Source: Chelydra serpentina (Eukaryota > Chordata > Testudines > Chelydridae). Taken from it: a stretch of DNA of 64,000 nt. The DNA is taken from positions 17,891,501 to 17,955,500 of the forward strand of contig JBAIAC010000006.1 in the NCBI GenBank assembly GCA_037349315.1, written 5' to 3'. The notes under the pieces were generated by a model. The model searched no databases. It had not been told where the DNA came from and worked only from the letters and a program-made list of their open reading frames with translations. Shown piece by piece: positions 41,554 through 52,887 of this stretch. Every line of letters begins with the position of its first letter. The stretch's first letter is position 1. A program made the position numbers and the translations under genes.

Positions 41554-43345
41554 AATTCAGTGTCATAGTCATGCTAGCACAGTTGGTTTGTATGATACTG
41601 CAAATAGACTCTGCATAATAAGAATAGTATTTTCTGGTTGTCCTTCACAGTACTTTTTATATCTTTGTTATAATTTTAGTCATAGCTGTGGAAAGATTCC
41701 AGGACTGAGATAATATGTGGCGATCAACTCACCCCCTTCAGGTGCCTGATTTCAGAGAGACCTGCTGGAATCTTAGAAGGTTTTCTTGGTCCATTTCAGA
41801 CATTAGCTGCAGTTGTTCCCTGTTTTGGTCTGTGTCATTTCACGTTCTCATTAGCTATGATATTGCTGGCATGCAGCATTGCATCAGACTTTTCTGCAAT
41901 GTGACCTTAAGTGGCCATTAGCTTTTAATATAGCCTGGCAGAATTGAGTGCATACCCAGACTCTCAAATTCATCATATTATAGTAGTATCATAGACAGAA
42001 AAGTACAGAAGGCAGAGATTCAGAAAAGTGAATTTAATAGAGAAAAATAATGTCTGACTTTTTCTTAGCTGATTGCAGTTTAACCCTTATCATAGCAGTT
42101 CATTTTTCCCCTATCTTGATTTCGTATTCTAAATTATTTTTCCTCCTTGTTTTTCAGTTTATGTACAGGGCTCAGGGAGACCCACTTGAGATCAACGTTA
42201 CAAACACAGCTAGTAAGACTGAAAATAGATCAGAAACACAACAGGATGTATTTTCCTAACACTTTGGAGCATTCTTCCTTTAATTATGAACAAAAAGTGT
42301 TCCGCTTTTGTATCATCTGTGGAAGGTATCCATGGTGAACGGCACAACCTTGCCTAACATATTACAGGAATGTGGCTTCTGGCATGAAACAGACACTGCA
42401 GTTTGCTGTATTCATTGATTTTCAGGATTTGTGGGGGCAGAAGTGGAATTTGTAAATATGTTGGCAGAATATAACTTTTCCTTTTCACAGATCACAAAGG
42501 CACTCATCAGTAAAGTACAGAGCAGTTCCAGAAGCTAAGGGTGTGAGCTATGTAGCAAAAAAATGCAATGTAAATTGCTCGTGATGTTCTTGACCAAAGT
42601 ATCAGAAAGATGCAAATGAATACCATATTTCTGCGCACACAAGCATGGCCATGAGAGATAACAAGCTACCAATATGAGTGGGATTTTTTAAAATGTAGTG
42701 GAGAATAAACCATTTCAATTTGGAATCTCCAATGTATACAGTCAGAAAATAAATCCTACTAGTGAATATGAACCACAATGTAAACTATAGATGAGATGGT
42801 GGAGAAGATGCACTCTTAAGGCTGAGCATGGTAAAGTCTTATGTTTAAATGTTCATTGCATTTGCCATTTTGCAGGTCAGGTCTTTTCAATAAGGTTGGT
42901 GTGCCAGGTCCTTTTCATTCTCACTCATGCTAATATTGGACATCTATTGCTTCCTTTTACACATCTCCCAGAAGCACTCAGCGCTGAAGGAATCCAATGC
43001 CATATTTTTGAAAGCAGAACCACAAAAAATATTGAGGCATGTCCTCAAAATGTCTAACTCTGCACACACATATTGAATACACTCTGTTTTGCATTCGTGC
43101 TCCCTGCATTGTGAGCAAACAGCTGCCAAATTGGACCTGTGTGCCCCTGCCATTGGAGCCATAAGATAAAATGGTTTTCTTGAAATCTCTGCAGCAATTC
43201 ATTGAATCTTTAAAACAAAAGAGTCAGACACTGATTTTGCAAAATTATGGGTTCATGTTACTCAGAACATATGCTGGACATTTTTTGTCATATTGTTCTG
43301 GTTTTTTTACATTAGTAAATTTATTTAGGAAAATGTCATGCAGTC
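41554..43345. other. AT-rich spacer
   Basis: No gene recognised. Open frames at 42791-43057 and on the minus strand at 42944-43202 overlap each other and show no motif. Confidence 0.4.
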
Positions 43346-43813
43346 CATAAGCACATAAGAATATAAGAATGGCCACACTGGGTCAGACCAAAGGTCCAGC
43401 TAGCCCAGTATCCTGTCTTCCGGCAGTGGCCCCGAGGGAATGAACAGTGATCATCAAGTGATCCATCTCCTATTGCCTATTCCCAAATTCTGGAAAAAAG
43501 ACGCTAGGGACACAATCCCTGCTCATCCTGGCTAATAGCCACTGATGGACCTATCCTCCATGAACTTATCTAGTTCTTTTTTTAACCCTGTTATAGTCTT
43601 CGCCTTCACATCATCCTCTGGCAAGGAGTTCCACAGGTTGACTGTGCTCTGTGTGAAAAAATACTTCCTTTTGTTTATTTTAAACCTTCTGCCTATTAAT
43701 TTCATTTGGTGACCCCTACCTAGATCCTGTGTTATGAGAAGGAGTAAATAACACTTCCTTGTTTACTTTCTCCACACCAGTCATGATTTTATAGACCTCT
43801 ATCATATCCCTCC

Positions 43814-44083
43814 TTAGTCATCTTTTTCAAAGCTGAAAAGTCCCAGTTGTATTAATCTCTCCCCATATGGCAGCCGTTCCATCCCCCTAATCATTTTTGT
43901 TGCCCTTTTCTGAACCTTTTCCAATTCCAATATGTCTTTTTTGAGATGTGGCAACCACATCTGCATGCAGTATTCAAGATGTGGGCATACCATGGATTTA
44001 TATAGAGGCAATAGCTTATTTTCTGTCTTATTATCTATCCCTTTCTTAATGATTCCCAACCTTTTGTTCGCTGTTTGACTGGT
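43814..44083 (-). pseudogene. CR1 RT C-terminal fragment
   Basis: In the minus frame NKRLGIIKKGIDNKTENKLL, PLYKSMVCPHLEYCMQMWLP and [20 protein letters not shown] are seen, the thumb-side region of CR1 RT. The frame runs upstream into the hAT MITE, so the first part of the longer open frame there is not CR1. Confidence 0.85.
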
Positions 44084-44091
44084 GCTGCACA

Positions 44092-44674
44092 CAGGGCCGG
44101 CTCTGGCTTTTTTGCCGCCCCAGGCAAAAAAGCCGCCAGCCACCCCTCTCAGGCCAGGCGCCAGCGGGGAGCACGGCATGCCCGCGGTCCCAGTCCCCTG
44201 GCGGGGGCGCCGGCAGGGAGGGCGGCTTCCCCACTGCCCCGGCTGGGGGGCTGGTGGGGAGCGCATCTTCCCCGCGGCCTCGGCCGGGGAGCCGGCAGGG
44301 AGGGCGGCTTCCCCAGAGCCCCGCGGCCCCGGTCAGGGCGATGCCGCTCCCCGCTGCCCCAGCCGAGGTGCCGGCGGGGAATGTGGCATGCCCGCGGCCC
44401 CGGTCCTCTGGCCGGGGCGATGCCGCTCTCCGCTGCCCTGGCCGGGGCGCTGGCGGGGAGCGGGGCTCGCCGGCGGGGAGCGGGGCTCGCCCGGGGCTCC
44501 GCTGCCCCAGCCGGGGCGGGGAGTGGGGCTCACCCGCGGCCCGCTGCCCCGCCTGGGAAGCATGTTTTTTGGAGTTTTTTTTAATTAAAAAAAACCCAAA
44601 AACCTCAGCGCTGCCCCCCTCCAGGTGCCGCCCCAAGCACGTGCTTGGTCAGCTGGTACCTGGAGCCGGCCCTG
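44092..44674. mobile_element. GC-rich hAT MITE (CAGGGCCGGCTC termini)
   Basis: The 583-bp element has a perfect 12-bp terminal inverted repeat, CAGGGCCGGCTC, and exact GCTGCACA duplications at 44084-44091 and 44675-44682. The interior is very GC-rich with tandemly repeated words (GGCTTCCCC, CCGGCGGGGAG, GATGCCGCTC). Open frames on both strands through it are compositional. It entered the CR1 at 43346-45135. Confidence 0.93.
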
Positions 44675-44704
44675 GCTGCACATTGAGTGGATGTTTTCAG
44701 AGAA

Positions 44705-44950
44705 CTATCCACAATGACTCCAAGATCTCTTTCTTGAGTGGTAATAGCTAATTTTAGACCCCATCATTTTATATGTATAGTTGGGATTATGTTTTCCAAT
44801 GCGCATTACTTTGTATTTATCAACATTGAATTTCATTTGCCATTTTGTTGTCCAATCACCTAGTTTTGAGAGATCCTTTTGTAGCTCTTCACAGTCTGCC
44901 TCGGACTTAACTATCTTGAGTAGTTTTGTATCATCTGCAAATTTTGCCAC
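44705..44950 (-). pseudogene. CR1 RT palm fragment
   Basis: The minus frame starts [20 protein letters not shown], the catalytic FADD box followed by LQKDLSKLGDWTTKWQMKFN and YKVMRIGKHNPNYTYKM, the standard CR1 continuation. It breaks at the C-terminus by frameshift. Upstream palm motifs are not in this copy. Confidence 0.88.
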
Positions 44951-45135
44951 CTCACTGTTTTTCCCTTTTTCCAGATCATTTATGAATATGTTGAATAATA
45001 CTGCTCCCAGAACAGACCTCTGGGGGACACCACTATTTACCTCTTTTCATTCTGAAAATTGACCATTTATTCCTACCCTTTGTTTCCTCTCTTTTAACCA
45101 GCTACCAATCCATGAGAAGACCTTCCCTGTTATCC

Positions 45136-47603
45136 CATGACTGCTTACTTATGAGTAGTCCATGCTACTCACGTATGGCCATAATCGTCTTCCATTTAAG
45201 AATGCAAATCTTTCTGTTCACTTAAATGAGATGAGGATTGACTCCACAGTCCGGAGAATTAATATACCAAATAGTAAAGTTTAGAAATCATTGCTGGGGA
45301 ACCAAAATTGCTCCTCTGAATCAAGCAGAGGGAATCCATATCTCCTCCCTTCCCAGGTGAGTGCCTTAATCACCAGGTTATAAAGTCAATTTGTCTTTCT
45401 GGATCAAAGACTATTTATGTATTTATATAAGTGGATCAGCTTCAACAGGAGAGACTGAGAGCAACCAGCTCCAGAATACCAATAGCCTGATGGTTAGGGA
45501 ACTCACCAAAGAGGGAGGATGATCTGAATTCAAGATCCTGTTCCAGATTGGGGATTCAAACCTAGGTCTCCTACAGTCCAGGCAAGTCCCCTACCCGCTG
45601 GGAGAGATGGATAAGGACACACACACACATGTATGATCTGCTGGTTCTGAAAAACTTTTCCCTCACCATCAAATTGTGTCAGATTTGTGAATAGTTTCAT
45701 GTCAACTGAAACTGTATTTTTCAGCAAAGTATTACTCCAAAAAGCAAACAAAAGAAGAAGTTCTAACCACCAGATCTGAAAGTGAGAATTCACCAAAATG
45801 CTTGCATATAACCTTTTTTCAAAGCTACTAAAGATTCAAGATTTGGCCCATTATTATTAAGTCAATACATAGTGCTACAAATGCACTCAAGTCTTCAATT
45901 TACAAAATAGACAAAGACAGTACATGACTAGCGGGATTTAAACAGTAGAAGGAAGAACACACCCTGAAAAACTTACAGGGTAAGTAACAGATATATTATA
46001 AGAAACTTTTTTGCCCATACTTGCCATACTCTGATGTCAACAGAGAGAAACAAACTAACTCAATATGATTGCACATAAAGGCTTTCAAATAAATTTCATG
46101 CTAGTCCTTTTTATAAAAAATGCTATAGCATGGGATAATTTAGGATTCAATCAAACATGTTGACCCAATTTGATTGAAAAATGAAATATCTGCTTAAATC
46201 AGTTGTTTTAAGATAGTGTCCTCAGCTTCTTAAAATGAGAAAAATATATAGCTTATAAATTAAATCACTAGCAAGGTTTGTCATTTAAGAACATCATGAA
46301 GTAGTACATTAATTGAGTTTTCAAATTACCAGGATGTAAATTCCTGGAAACACTGGTCAAAACCAAAAGATGAGTTTGTCTAATATATAAGGCCCTCTTA
46401 TCTTCCTTTGAAAATAAAATCTGATAAATTGTTAAAACACAGGGAACTTGAACGATGGCATAGAAGCAGATAGCAGAGGCATCTCTTCCCACTCCTGCAT
46501 TCTGATAGTGGCTGATTTTCTCTGCTTAGGAAAGGGAACAAAATGGTAAGAATCTTCTTCCCCACTCCTAAACTCATCAGCTGTTAGTCCTCTCTGGAGT
46601 GGAAGGGGAACGAAGAAAGTAGGGATTTTGCTTCTGCTTTTGAGTCCTACCAGTTGCTGCTTCTCTCTCAGATTATGGTTTTTACATATATTGGGCCAGA
46701 TTTCCAAATGGAGAAATCTGATGTAGCCCTGATTTGGGTAGGTCAATTGTGCCTGGCACTTTTATAGAGATGAAGAGTACAAGGAGCCTTCCCCAACACT
46801 CCAGGCTGCTGCCCTGCCTCTCTTCCTCCACAAAGATCAGGTCTAATTGCAGCACCGGAGGATCTCTCCCATAATTTTTATCTTGTCGGAATTGTAGACA
46901 TATGATTTCTCAGTAAGTTTTCAGAAGACAACTGTAAAATATGAATAAAGATGGTGGTTTTTGCTTCCCCTGTTTAACAGAGTCTTCCCTCTGTTTACTA
47001 TTGAGAAGCATAGGGTACAACCCAATGCCCCCCAAACACCCCTTGCACAATAATCTGGAGATGTGTGGAAAAACAACTCGACTACTCTTAAAATAACATA
47101 GGACTATGGCTCTCTCTAAGAGTAGCAGATGATCACATATATTGTTTTGTTAATTACCACCTTGAATGAAGTTATTACCAACCCTCAGACAGAATTAAGT
47201 TCATTCAGAAAAATAATAACGAATGCATATGTTGCTGCAGTGACACATAATGAGAAAATTGGGGGTCATCATAAACAGAGAAACTAGCAATAGTCATATA
47301 TTTGAAATGATGATTTTCAATTAGAAAATACAGGCATTTTGTATCTTTCCTCCTACATAGAAATTAGAGATAGAAGAGACCCATTTGATGCTCTTGGGTA
47401 TACCGCAGTCACTGAATGATTCTTCTCTATAGTATTGCCTCCAGATCTTTTTGCCACTCAAATTTTAAAATGACTGAAGGAATGGGGTTATAAATATTAC
47501 CCAATTATCTTCAATTTATATCAATATATGCATCAAAATATCCACATTTCTCAGATGTCACTAAAGAAGTCAAGAAATCCAACTCATCTGTTTTTATGTA
47601 AAC
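45136..47603. other. Spacer with tRNA-like SINE words near 45290-45640
   Basis: GTGAGTGCCTTAATCACCAG (45358-45377), GCCTGATGGTTAGGGAACTC and GGGGATTCAAACCTAGGTCTCC (45550-45571) resemble box B-type tRNA-like units also seen near 41286 and 39327. Beyond 45800 the DNA is AT-rich without recognised features; a (AC)n tract lies at 45617-45628. Confidence 0.4.
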
Positions 47604-47615
47604 TGTATAACAAAT

Positions 47616-48395
47616 TGAAAATAAGAAAGAAAAACTTGTAGCACCTTAGAGACTAACAAATTTATTTCAGCATAATAAGCTTTCGTGGGTTAGTACCCAC
47701 TTCATCAGACGCATGGAATGAAATTATATTTCAGACAGATATTTATACAGTCAGAGAAACATGATGGTCCAGGTGTATAGACCAATCTTAAGAGGCTAAT
47801 TATTTGAGAGGAAACATGACAGCAGGGGAAGAAAAAGCTTTTGAAGTGATAAACAAGATGGTCACACAGGTGTGAATGAGGATCGTTAACTTAAGGGAAA
47901 TAGATTCAATTAACATAATGGCCGAGCCATTCCAAATCTCGATTTAATCCGGAGGCAATGCAATCTAGTTTGCATATCAATTCGAGTTCAATAGTTTCTC
48001 TTTGAAGTCTGCTTTTGGAGTTAATCTGTCGCAACACTGCTATCCTCAAATCTGTCATTGAGTGATCAGGGAGGTTGAAGTGTTCTCCTACTGGTTTTTG
48101 AATGTTATGATTCCTGATGTCAGATTTATGTCCATTTATTCTTTTGCGTAGAGACCGTCCGGTTTGGCCAATGTACATGGCAGAGGGGCATTGCTGGCAC
48201 ATGATGGCATATATCACATTGGTAGATGTGCAGGTGAATGAGCCCCTGATGGTGTGGCGGATGTGATTAGGCCCTGTGATGGTATCACTTGAATCGATAT
48301 GTTGACAATTTGTTAGTCTCTAAGGTGCTACAAGTTTTTCTTTCTTATTTTCATTTTGCTGACACAGACTAACACGGCTACTACACTGAAACCTA
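47616..48395 (-). mobile_element. Penelope-like element with inverted termini and 12-bp TSD
   Basis: Exact TGTATAACAAAT copies flank it at 47604-47615 and 48396-48407. The left end (47616-47663) reappears in reverse complement at about 48305-48352, after which the right side extends 40 bases further to CACTGAAACC. Between them, on the minus strand, is a 3' coding portion with a GIY-YIG nuclease. Terminal repeats in inverted orientation and 5' truncation are known features of PLE insertions. Confidence 0.92.
47906..48290 (-). pseudogene. PLE GIY-YIG endonuclease fragment
   Basis: The minus-strand frame from about 48290 gives HTIRGSFTCTST, VIYAIMCQQCPSAMYIGQTG, RSLRKRINGHKSDIRN and KPVGEHFNLPDH. 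VIY stands for GIY and is followed by YIG ten residues later; the Arg of RKRINGHK and the Glu of GEHF are the catalytic residues. The nuclease core looks complete and open. The RT is missing, so this copy cannot move itself. It continues with LELICKLDCIASGLN to the stop at 47906. Confidence 0.9.
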
Positions 48396-48407
48396 TGTAT
48401 AACAAAT

Positions 48408-48657
48408 GTACCACAAGGACAAATGGTTATCAAGCGTGGTGTCTTATTGGTATTCAGCACCATTGCTACAGCACAAAGATCAAATATTATAGAAATACAA
48501 GAGACAAAAATAAAAGGGCAACTGTGAGAATCAGGAGGGGAAGCTATTTGTTTTCTGGCCTGAAAGAGTGTTAATTATCTGCTCCATAAATTCTGTTTAC
48601 AGTCCCCCAGTGATAAGCTACTAATATACTGTTGTGCCCTTTATGGGAATCAGTGAT
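48408..48657. other. Short AT-rich spacer
   Basis: Nothing recognised between the PLE and the hairpin at 48658. Confidence 0.4.
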
Positions 48658-48697
48658 GTCAAACGAACATAAAAATGTTCGTTTGACAAACGAACAT
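48658..48697. repeat. Perfect hairpin at the CR1 3' border
   Basis: GTCAAACGAACAT and its complement ATGTTCGTTTGAC are separated by AAAA (48658-48687). AAACGAACAT occurs again at 48688-48697, next to the CR1 start. Confidence 0.85.
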
Positions 48698-48865
48698 ACA
48701 AAAAAAATGGCCATTCTAGGTTGGACCAATGGTTCACCTAGCCCTATATCCTGTCTTCCATCAGGGGCCGGTTCCATCCCATTGTCCAGTTCTAGCTTCT
48801 GTCAGTCAGAGGTTTAGGGATACCCATAGAAAGGCATTGCTTCCCTGAATGTCTTGGCTAATAGC

Positions 48866-49123
48866 CAGGGCTGTCCCTAGGGGGGTGCAGGCCCGGGGCA
48901 GAAGTGACGAATTTGTCTCTTCCGGGACCAACCACACCGGCCAATCACACCGGCCTGTGGGCCCCCCACAAAGCACAGGGCCCAGAGCGGGGGCAGGACA
49001 GAAGTGATGGATTCATCTCTTCTGGGACCGACAGTGCTGGCCAATTGCACCAACCCACAGGGCCACCAAAGCGCGGGGGCCAGAGCAGTTCCCCCGATTC
49101 GCCCTATCCAAGGGACCACTCTG
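48866..49123. mobile_element. hAT MITE in CR1 (CAGGGCTGTCCC termini)
   Basis: The 258-bp GC-rich insert starts CAGGGCTGTCCCTAGG and ends GGGACCACTCTG, imperfect inverted ends. CTAATAGC at the left and CTAATTAC at the right form an 8-bp duplication with two mismatches, and the CR1 sequence continues across it. It has two related internal halves (ACTTCTCTTCYGGGACC-like words near 48917 and 49015). It has no coding capacity. Confidence 0.82.
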
Positions 49124-50504
49124 CTAATTACCATTGAGGGACCTATCTTCCATGAATTTACTGAATTCTTTTCATAACCGTTTCTGGTCTTCACAACATT
49201 CCCTGGCAACAAGTTCCACCAGTTGACCGTGCATTATATGAAGAAGTACTTCCTTTTCTTTGTTTTAAACCTGTTGCATATTAATTTCATTGGGTGGCTC
49301 CTGGATCTTGTGTAACCTAAAAGGATAAATAATACTTCCTTACTGACTTTCTCCACAGCATTCATGATTTTATAGACCTCTATCATATCCCCCCTTAGTC
49401 ATCTCTTTTCTAAGGTGAACAGTCCAAGTCTTTTTAATGTCTCCTCATATGGAAGTTGTTCCATACCCTGAATCATTTTTGTTGCCATTTTCTGTACTTT
49501 TTCCAATTCTAATGTATCTTTCCCGAGACAGGCTGACCAGAACTTCATGCAGTATTCAGGGTGTGGGCATAACATGGATTTATATAATGACATAATGATA
49601 TTTCCATTTGATCTATCTTTTTCCTAATGGGTTCTAACATTCTGTTCGCTTTTTGAATACCTCTGCTCATTGAGTGGATGTTTTCGGAGAACAATCCACA
49701 ATGACTCCAAGATCTCTTTCTTGAATTGTAACAGCTAATTCAGACCCCATCATTTTGTATGTATGGTTGGGATTATGTTTTCCAATGTGCTTTACTTTGC
49801 ACTTATCAACATTGAATTTCATCAGCCCATTTTGTTGCCCAGTCACTCAGTTTTGTGAGATCCCATTGTAACTCTTCACAGTCAGCTTTTGATTTATCTT
49901 AAGTAACTTTGTATCATCTGCAAACTTTGTTATCTCACTGTTTACCCCCTTTACCAGATCATTTATGGATATATTGAACAGCACTAGTTCCAGTACAGAT
50001 CCTTGGGGGACCCTAGTATTTACCTCTCTTCACTGTGAAAACTGATAATTTATTCCCATCCTTTGTTTCCTAGCTTTTAAACAGTTACTGAGAGGACCTT
50101 CCCTCGTATCCCATGACTGCTTACTTTGCTTAAGAGCCTTTAGTGAGGGACCTTGTCAAAAGGCCTCCTGAAAGTCCAAATACACTATATCAACTGGATC
50201 ACCATTGTCCACATGCTTGTTGACTCCACTCAAAGATTTCTAATAGATTGATGAGGCGTGATTTTGCTTTACAAAAACCATGTTGGTTCTTCTCCAACAT
50301 ATCATGTTCGTCTATGTGTCTGATAATTCTATCCTTTACTATAGGTTTCAACCAATTTGCCTGGTACTGAAGTTTGGTTTACCAGCCTGTAATTGCTAGG
50401 ATCACCTCTTGAATCTTTTTTAAAAATTGACATTACGTTAGTTATCCTCCAGTCATCTGGTACAGAGACTGATTTAAGTGATAGTTTACATACCACAGTT
50501 TTTT

Positions 50505-51865
50505 ACCCCAAGAACAGACCCATGGATCCCAGAGTAGCCTTTCTATTGCTTACTTTCGGGTTTCCAAGATGTTGACCTATAAATCTGTTCCTACAAGGTG
50601 AAAGGAGGGGGCCCGGCCTAGTAGAATTGCCAGGGTTTACATCTTCCTATGCCCTTGAGGAAACTCTCCAGGACAGACTGGATCTGTTCACCCCTGGGAG
50701 CACACAGATACAGCTCTCCACTCCAGGATTGACACCCAGGCAGTACTTTTCCAAAACAAAGTGTTTTATTTAGTATAACCAACCTTTCCTAATAAAATTA
50801 ATCTAACCCTAAATTAAAACAGAAACAAATCCCTTAGCACAGGTATACAAGTTAAAGTACCCAAGACCGTAATGTCATACAGTTGGAATTGCTTAACTGA
50901 TTATGTGCTGCACATGGAGATCAGTCATATGCAGGACACTGACAGCAACCTTAATAAACCCTAAACTTTATACAGAGTAACATAAACATACACACTACAG
51001 ACACTCATCTTTATTATCCCAAGCATATGCATTCATTAACCCTATTTCTGTTCTATATCCTATGCTATGGTTACCATGCTTGTCCTCTGTAGGCTTCGCT
51101 CTCTCTGTTCTATCAGGGTCCTTCTGCTCTGTCCCAGCAGTTCCACTGCTGCTGGTGGTGACACCCTGCAGTTCCTTCTGCTTCTGATTTCTTTGCTCTT
51201 TTAAGTTTCTTCTGACCTCTTCTTGTTCTCCTCCTCCTTCTGCTCCTATCTTGACTGTCTTTTGCCTGCCTGCTCTCTGCCTTATATACAGTTTCTGGCC
51301 TGTTCTGATTGGCTTAGTTTTCAATCCCATCATTAGCATACCTATTCTCCAATCACCATCAGATCTGCTGTGATTGGTCCATACTTATAGGTCAATCGCA
51401 ACTGCTAAATCTGGTTGTCAATCAAAGCTGTTGCACAACAAGTTTTAGTATTATGGGATATTACTATTATGGGATGGTGACCCTCACATGTTTTTGGACT
51501 GAGTATGGCTGACTGACCCCTCCCGGAAGTTTTGGAGTGACCTCAGTCCATATTTACCCAGCAACACCCCAGCCATAGGTTAAACTGCTTAGAACTGCCA
51601 TCTCACTGTCCTTGGCTGTGTACCAACACTGATCGCACACTTAAATTACCAGACTTTTAAACTATAAACCATCATCTTATTTCTTAACATATACTTATTT
51701 GTTAACTTATGCATCTTAATGTTATGGTCTACCGCTGCCACCCCATTTCTTACCAATTTAATTAATTTTATTTCTGTCTTTCCCCTTTTCAGTTAATGGC
51801 GACAGAGCATTGTTTTCCAGTGCTGTGCTTGGAAACAAAATAGAGCAGCTCAAAATCCTTTGTAT
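50505..51865. mobile_element. Unidentified insertion of about 1.36 kb in CR1
   Basis: CR1 is continuous from the ACCACAG at about 50500 to TTAGTAGTTCTGC at 51869, with this block between. AGTT at both junctions may be a 4-bp duplication. Parts resemble LTR sequence in minus orientation (TTTATT near 50765 and a Pro/Ser-rich region 51085-51300), but I found no TG...CA ends and no coding motif. Identity is open. Confidence 0.5.
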
Positions 51866-52172
51866 CAAGTTAGTAGTTCTGCATTTTCATATTTGAGTTC
51901 CTTCTGAACTCTTGGGTGAATACCATCCAGTCCTGGAGACTTATCACTGTTTAATTTACCAATTTGTTCCAAAATCTCCTCTAATGACAACTCAATCTGG
52001 AACAATTCAAGATTTGTCACCTAAAAAGAACTGCTCAAGTATGGGAATCTCCCTCACATCCTCGGCAGTGAAGACTGATTCAAAGAATTCATGTGGCTTC
52101 TCCATAACGGCCTTGTCTTCCTTAATTGCTCCTTTAACATCTCAATAATACAGTGGCTCCATTGATTGTTTG

Positions 52173-52400
52173 TCAGGCTTCCTGCTTCTGATATACTTTT
52201 AAAAATGCTGTTTGTTTTTGTGCTTTTGCTAGTTGTTCTTCTAATTCTTTTTTGGCCTGCCTAATTATATTTTTACACTTGACTTGCCAGAGTTTATGCT
52301 TCTTTCTATTTTCCTCAGTAGGATTTGGCTTCCAATTTTTAAGGGAAGTCTTTTTGTCTCTAACTGCCTCTTTTACTCTGTCATTGATAGCACTGCCTTT
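52173..52400 (-). pseudogene. CR1 fragment between endonuclease and RT
   Basis: The minus frame gives KEAVRDKKTSLKNWKPNPTEENRKK, KNIIRQAKKELEEQLAKAQ and KVYQKQEA, matching the region before the RT palm in the copy at 23684 (there KKAAYKKWK and [19 protein letters not shown]). The open frame extends upstream to 52721, but that part is not CR1. Confidence 0.75.
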
Positions 52401-52703
52401 AGCTGCTGACAATCCCTCGGTGTTGGGATGCAGTATTCTCAGGGCTAGCCCAATGGCTTGAACATTGGGGAGCAGAATTGCATCAGGAATGTCGGCTGAC
52501 AAGTCACTGATAGTCAGCCCTAGAAAGCTCTTCAAATGCAGTCTACTGATTGTATCATCATTTTCCCAGGTATGAATTGAGTACTCTTGGTTGTGTGACA
52601 AGAACGCTGATCCATTGCCATTGTAGTCAGACACATTTGCAACCCACTGTGACCAAGACATTTTTGAATGTGCTCCATCTTTACAATTGCAGAGCAGACC
52701 AAG
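52401..52703 (-). other. Unrecognised open segment inside the CR1
   Basis: The minus frame contains WSQWVANVSDYNGNGSAFL and TISRLHLKSFLGLTISDL, then LPNVQAIGLALRILHPNTEG. It is not a known LINE domain to me and could be part of another retrotransposon or a host-derived fragment. Its neighbours on the right are a CR1 3' end fragment and a plus-strand LINE remnant, so it belongs to a composite insertion. Confidence 0.3.
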
Positions 52704-52858
52704 AACTAAATATAGACTCATAGACTTTACGGTCAGAAGGGGCCATTATGATCATCTAGTCTGACCTCCTGCACAATGCAGGCCACAGAATCTCACCCAC
52801 CCACTCCTGCAATAACCCTCTCACCTATGTCTCAGCTATTGAAGTCCTCAAATCATGG
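52704..52858 (-). mobile_element. CR1 3' end fragment of another subfamily
   Basis: ATAGACTCATAGACTTTACG, ATTATGATCATCTAGTCTGACC and ATGCAGGCCACAGAATCTC form the standard 3' end of a CR1 subfamily in minus orientation, distinct from the surrounding copy. Confidence 0.85.
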
Positions 52859-52887
52859 TTTAATATCTTTCTCAATGGACATCTCTT

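Larger units (their letters stand above)
43346..45135 (-). mobile_element. CR1 LINE, 3' part, minus strand
   Basis: The copy begins (3' end) with ACATAAGAATATAAGAATGG and extends to about 45135, where the CR1 similarity stops, so it is 5'-truncated. Coding pieces are the FADDTKL box (44705-44950) and the C-terminal part LLPLYKSMVCPHLEYCMQMW with [20 protein letters not shown] (43814-44043). A GC-rich hAT MITE at 44092-44674 splits it. Confidence 0.9.

Noticed and set aside
44046..44751. Several long overlapping frames on both strands
   Set aside because: They cover the GC-rich hAT MITE at 44092-44674; Gly/Arg/Pro/Ala-rich compositional frames with no domain.
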